Shown one piece after another: positions 62,801 through 64,000 of a DNA stretch of 64,000 nucleotides. Below the pieces are notes generated by a model. That model was not told the DNA's origin. It ran no database searches and worked only from the letters and a program-made list of their open reading frames with translations. The DNA is from a bacterium (GTDB taxonomy: Bacteria > Desulfobacterota > JAPLJL01). Each line of letters opens with the position of its first letter. Positions within the stretch are counted from its first letter, which is position 1. A program made the position numbers and the translations under genes. Where the stretch lies: positions 26,611-90,610 of the forward strand of contig JAQTNV010000006.1 in the NCBI GenBank assembly GCA_028713675.1, in the 5' to 3' direction.

Positions 62801-64000
62801 TGCCCGCAAGGTTCGCAGGAGAAGGCGGAGGAGGCGGACAATGCGCATCGGGAGTGGTCACACAATATTCCGAAGAAGAAGATTCGTAAACCGTTCCGCT
62901 GACAGAATGATATGCGATAACCCGGTAGCAGTAGTTGGTATTCTTTTTCGTAGTCGAATCGGGATGGCTGACAGTATTGGCGGAAAGATCCGCGAGCACC
63001 AGCCAGCTCCCATCCCCTTCGCGTCTTTCAATTCTGAATCCATCTTCGTTATCGGCGCGATCCGTCCAGGTGAGGGTAAGAAGCTCCCCGCAGGTGCCGC
63101 TGGAGCCGACCGTATCCGGAGCGTCGGGATATCCTCCGGGGCGGTTGTAGAAATAATTGACCGGGAAGACCAGCGGATTATCCGAAGAGGACACCGGACA
63201 CGCCCCGACAATCTTCTGGCCGTCATATCCTTCCGTATAATTCGAGCCCGTGATGGTCACCGAACCCTGCAGAAGGGCGTTGGTGTCGACCGCATATTTA
63301 ATATGGAAAAGACCATTCGCGTCGGAAATCGCGGCCGGCTGACAGGTATCATGGCAGATCTCGATTCTCCGGGCCGGGTCCATGGCGCTGTCAATCGCGC
63401 TGACATTCACCCCGGCAACGGGAGATCCCACCAGGGGGGGATTACCCGCCCCTCCCGAAACTGTTCCTATCCCGCTGTATTTGATCACCCCGTAAATCTC
63501 GCACGGTGCAGGAATAATCTCTCCGTTAAAATTGAAATCCCCGATATTTACACATTTAGGACAATTCGGCGGGATGCACGGATTGGCATTCCCCTGCGCG
63601 TAAGGAGAGAGCACATAAGGATCATCGAAAGTACCCATGTCCAAAGTCTGCCCGTTATAGCTGCCAATCATTTTGGTCCGGTGAATCTCACCCTTGATTG
63701 AATCAAGATCAGAATCCTCTCCGGCATTTTCCGATTTCAATACCGGCTGGACAAACCAACCGTTTTCATCGGAAACAACCCTGGCCCGCCATGACGAAAC
63801 ATCTGAGGAAAAGGTATAGTTCGCGCCGGAAAGATTTAAGGTAACACCTGGTATAATTGATTGGCCATTAACAATCCTTCCCATTACGCAGGCATACGAG
63901 CTGACTTTCCAATCGATATTCCAATAAGACATATGGGCGGCCTCGAAAGCGCCATAGATGTTCGCGGTCAGGGTCCCATCTAATATTCCTGCCAGCTTAT
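59862..64000 (-). CDS. Giant exported protein: fn3, MopE-type metal-binding and RCC1 repeats (N-terminus cut)
   Basis: The frame is open through 64000, so the Met at 63932 is internal; at least 1379 codons. From the N-terminal side: a carboxypeptidase-regulatory-like beta domain (IPGVTLNLSGANYTFSS), two fibronectin type III domains (about 265-480 counted from 63932), then MopE/Notch-like units with EVCDGLDNNCDNVVDE and DADGDGWGDS, five in all and very rich in Cys and Asp; then two more fn3 domains (about 805-985). Last come seven RCC1-like repeats (SGGVKCWG...GQLGDGT) forming a propeller. Likely a surface or secreted adhesin or metal-binding protein. MopE of methanotrophs binds copper. Confidence 0.85.
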   Translation of the reverse strand, partial: KLAGILDGTLTANIYGAFEAAHMSYWNIDWKVSSYACVMGRIVNGQSIIPGVTLNLSGANYTFSSDVSSWRARVVSDENGWFVQPVLKSENAGEDSDLDSIKGEIHRTKMIGSYNGQTLDMGTFDDPYVLSPYAQGNANPCIPPNCPKCVNIGDFNFNGEIIPAPCEIYGVIKYSGIGTVSGGAGNPPLVGSPVAGVNVSAIDSAMDPARRIEICHDTCQPAAISDANGLFHIKYAVDTNALLQGSVTITGSNYTEGYDGQKIVGACPVSSSDNPLVFPVNYFYNRPGGYPDAPDTVGSSGTCGELLTLTWTDRADNEDGFRIERREGDGSWLVLADLSANTVSHPDSTTKKNTNYCYRVIAYHSVSGTVYESSSSEYCVTTPDAHCPPPPPSPANLAGSVLPDRVSLIWNEKNREIGYKITKRQILSGPCSEGGDSEDWPTVYNKGYVEVAVLGENAVSYADSLVAPGNCYCYRVFAYNEAGNSGSSNPACQVVPFCTEGAVETCYAGPAGTAEIGECRSGQKACSGGVWSSCLGEVFPSNEVCDGLDNNCDNVVDEAVKNLFYRDADGDGWGDSTKSVYACSAPAGYVSRAGDCNDGIQSANPGAVEVCDGVDNDCDGVVDEGVKNTYYLDSDLDGFGNISNSILACIPPAGYLADHTDCNDNNALISPIGTEICDGVNDENCSGAVDEGCSCVNGETRSCGSSAVGECRKGIQTCVGGGWGPCAGSIEPVAEVCDGLDNDCDGVLDNGVKNIYYRDADGDGHGYPDGMTLACSQPAGYLSDNLDCNDGNPAVYKGAPEICDGIDNDCDVNTTPDDMCVAAPSDLAATVPAESCLQIHLGWMDNSINEEGFRIERKIEGGNYELVDSIPADSTEYYDSGFLSNTGYYYRVYAYNSYPSSGYSDEVYVLSPSCNIADPSDLNASAVSASQINLTWTDNSNNESGFKIERKTGESGIYFVVASVPANINLFSDPSLTSSTAYYYRVFAYSSFGVSDYSNAVSATTGPSLGHVGVVSSGYSHTCTVTNSGGVKCWGLNHFGSLGIGLITDYHSNYPIDVSGLSGGIVTVSAGYYHTCAVTSSGGVKCWGYNYYGQVGDGTVTNQTTAVDVAGLSSGVIAIVLGDSHTCALTSSGGVKCWGSAALGQLGNGNTNGPDTCHTGQFCSMTPVDVAGLTSGVVAISARGNQTCALTASGGVKCWGQNHRGQLGDGTIASRSTPVDVTGLSSGVSAISTGHLHTCALTISGGVKCWGGNDFGGLGDGTTGESHVPVDVAGFSSGASAISVGYNHSCALIYSGVKCWGYNAKGEIGDGTTAVRYGPVDVSGLDVLVTSLSAGSYQNCILSNTGGIKCWGNNADGQIGDGTIINRSNPVNVFGLEP
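59870..60960. repeat. Seven tandem RCC1-type repeats in the giant gene
   Basis: DNA-level repeat of about 150 bases with the core CCCCAGCACTTCACYCCGCC repeated at roughly 59945, 60090, 60250, 60410, 60590, 60735 and 60895. The units are close enough to recombine. Confidence 0.85.
61550..62520. repeat. MopE-type Asp/Cys-rich repeats in the giant gene
   Basis: Five units coding for VCDG.DN.CDG..D with paired DADGDG. At DNA level the core is CCATCGCAGTCGTTATCNA and relatives (e.g. near 61765, 62150, 62335). Confidence 0.75.

Noticed and set aside
9763..63900. Possible CRISPR arrays in repeat-rich gaps
   Set aside because: Repeats are 7-base tandem units or single palindromes; there are no regularly spaced 25-40 base repeats with unique spacers and no cas genes.

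Overview
The window reads as one piece of a chromosome from an uncultivated, probably anaerobic, Gram-negative (diderm) bacterium. A TonB-dependent receptor, several signal-peptide and lipoprotein genes, and the MEP isoprenoid genes ispD and ispF show a bacterial cell with an outer membrane. A glycyl radical enzyme, ferredoxin, CoA-transferases, acyl-CoA dehydrogenases and a thiolase/OB-fold pair point to anaerobic acyl-CoA chemistry. The gene mix resembles Desulfobacterota (former Deltaproteobacteria) or a neighbouring phylum; that placement is inference. No rRNA or tRNA gene, CRISPR array, prophage or transposase was recognised.

Layout. 1-5.1 kb: envelope SPOR-like protein (cut by the window edge), pyruvate kinase, RmuC and small genes. 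5.3-8.2 kb: NitT/TauT-type ABC permease and ATPase separated by a convergent FAD oxidoreductase. 8.3-17.0 kb, plus strand: DUF3467, polyprenyl synthase, gyrA, TPR protein, a 28-residue basic protein, an archaeal-type RNase HII, an HD protein and a TonB-dependent receptor. 17.1-22.6 kb, minus strand: small conserved protein, beta-propeller with C-terminal anchor, beta-barrel protein, YHS protein and a copper P-type ATPase. 22.8-35.5 kb: a fatty/organic acid module (fused class III CoA-transferase, two acyl-CoA dehydrogenases, an acyl-CoA synthetase) interleaved with a Dpp/Opp-type ABC transporter that has no binding protein but does have an MshEN-domain gene inside it. 35.6-39.5 kb: zinc-ribbon response regulator, leucyl aminopeptidase, HTH-cupin regulator, sirtuin. 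39.7-44.8 kb: four exported proteins in a row, two of them FlgT/LPP20-like lipoproteins, ending at a strong terminator. 45.0-47.7 kb: ispD-ispF-cysS. 48.1-48.5 kb: exported Ala/Pro/Lys-rich protein. 48.6-58.4 kb, minus strand: a seven-gene catabolic operon (glycyl radical enzyme, SucCD-like ligase, ferredoxin, fused class I CoA-transferase, degenerate HMG-CoA-synthase-like/DUF35 fusion, thiolase). 58.6-64.0 kb: two small genes in AT-rich DNA, then a giant exported protein with fn3, MopE-type calcium/metal-binding and RCC1 repeats, open at the window edge.

The 48.6-58.4 kb operon is the best candidate for an undescribed system. It has the parts to attack an unknown substrate with a radical enzyme, make the CoA ester and cleave it thiolytically. 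Its glycyl radical enzyme has no activase nearby, and its HMG-CoA-synthase-like domain has lost its catalytic Cys and His.

The second striking feature is non-coding. Many intergenic gaps carry diverged short tandem repeats that differ in sequence from gap to gap but keep a 7-nt period. Several families of palindromic repeats are scattered with them, and one composite of both types sits in frame inside cysS.
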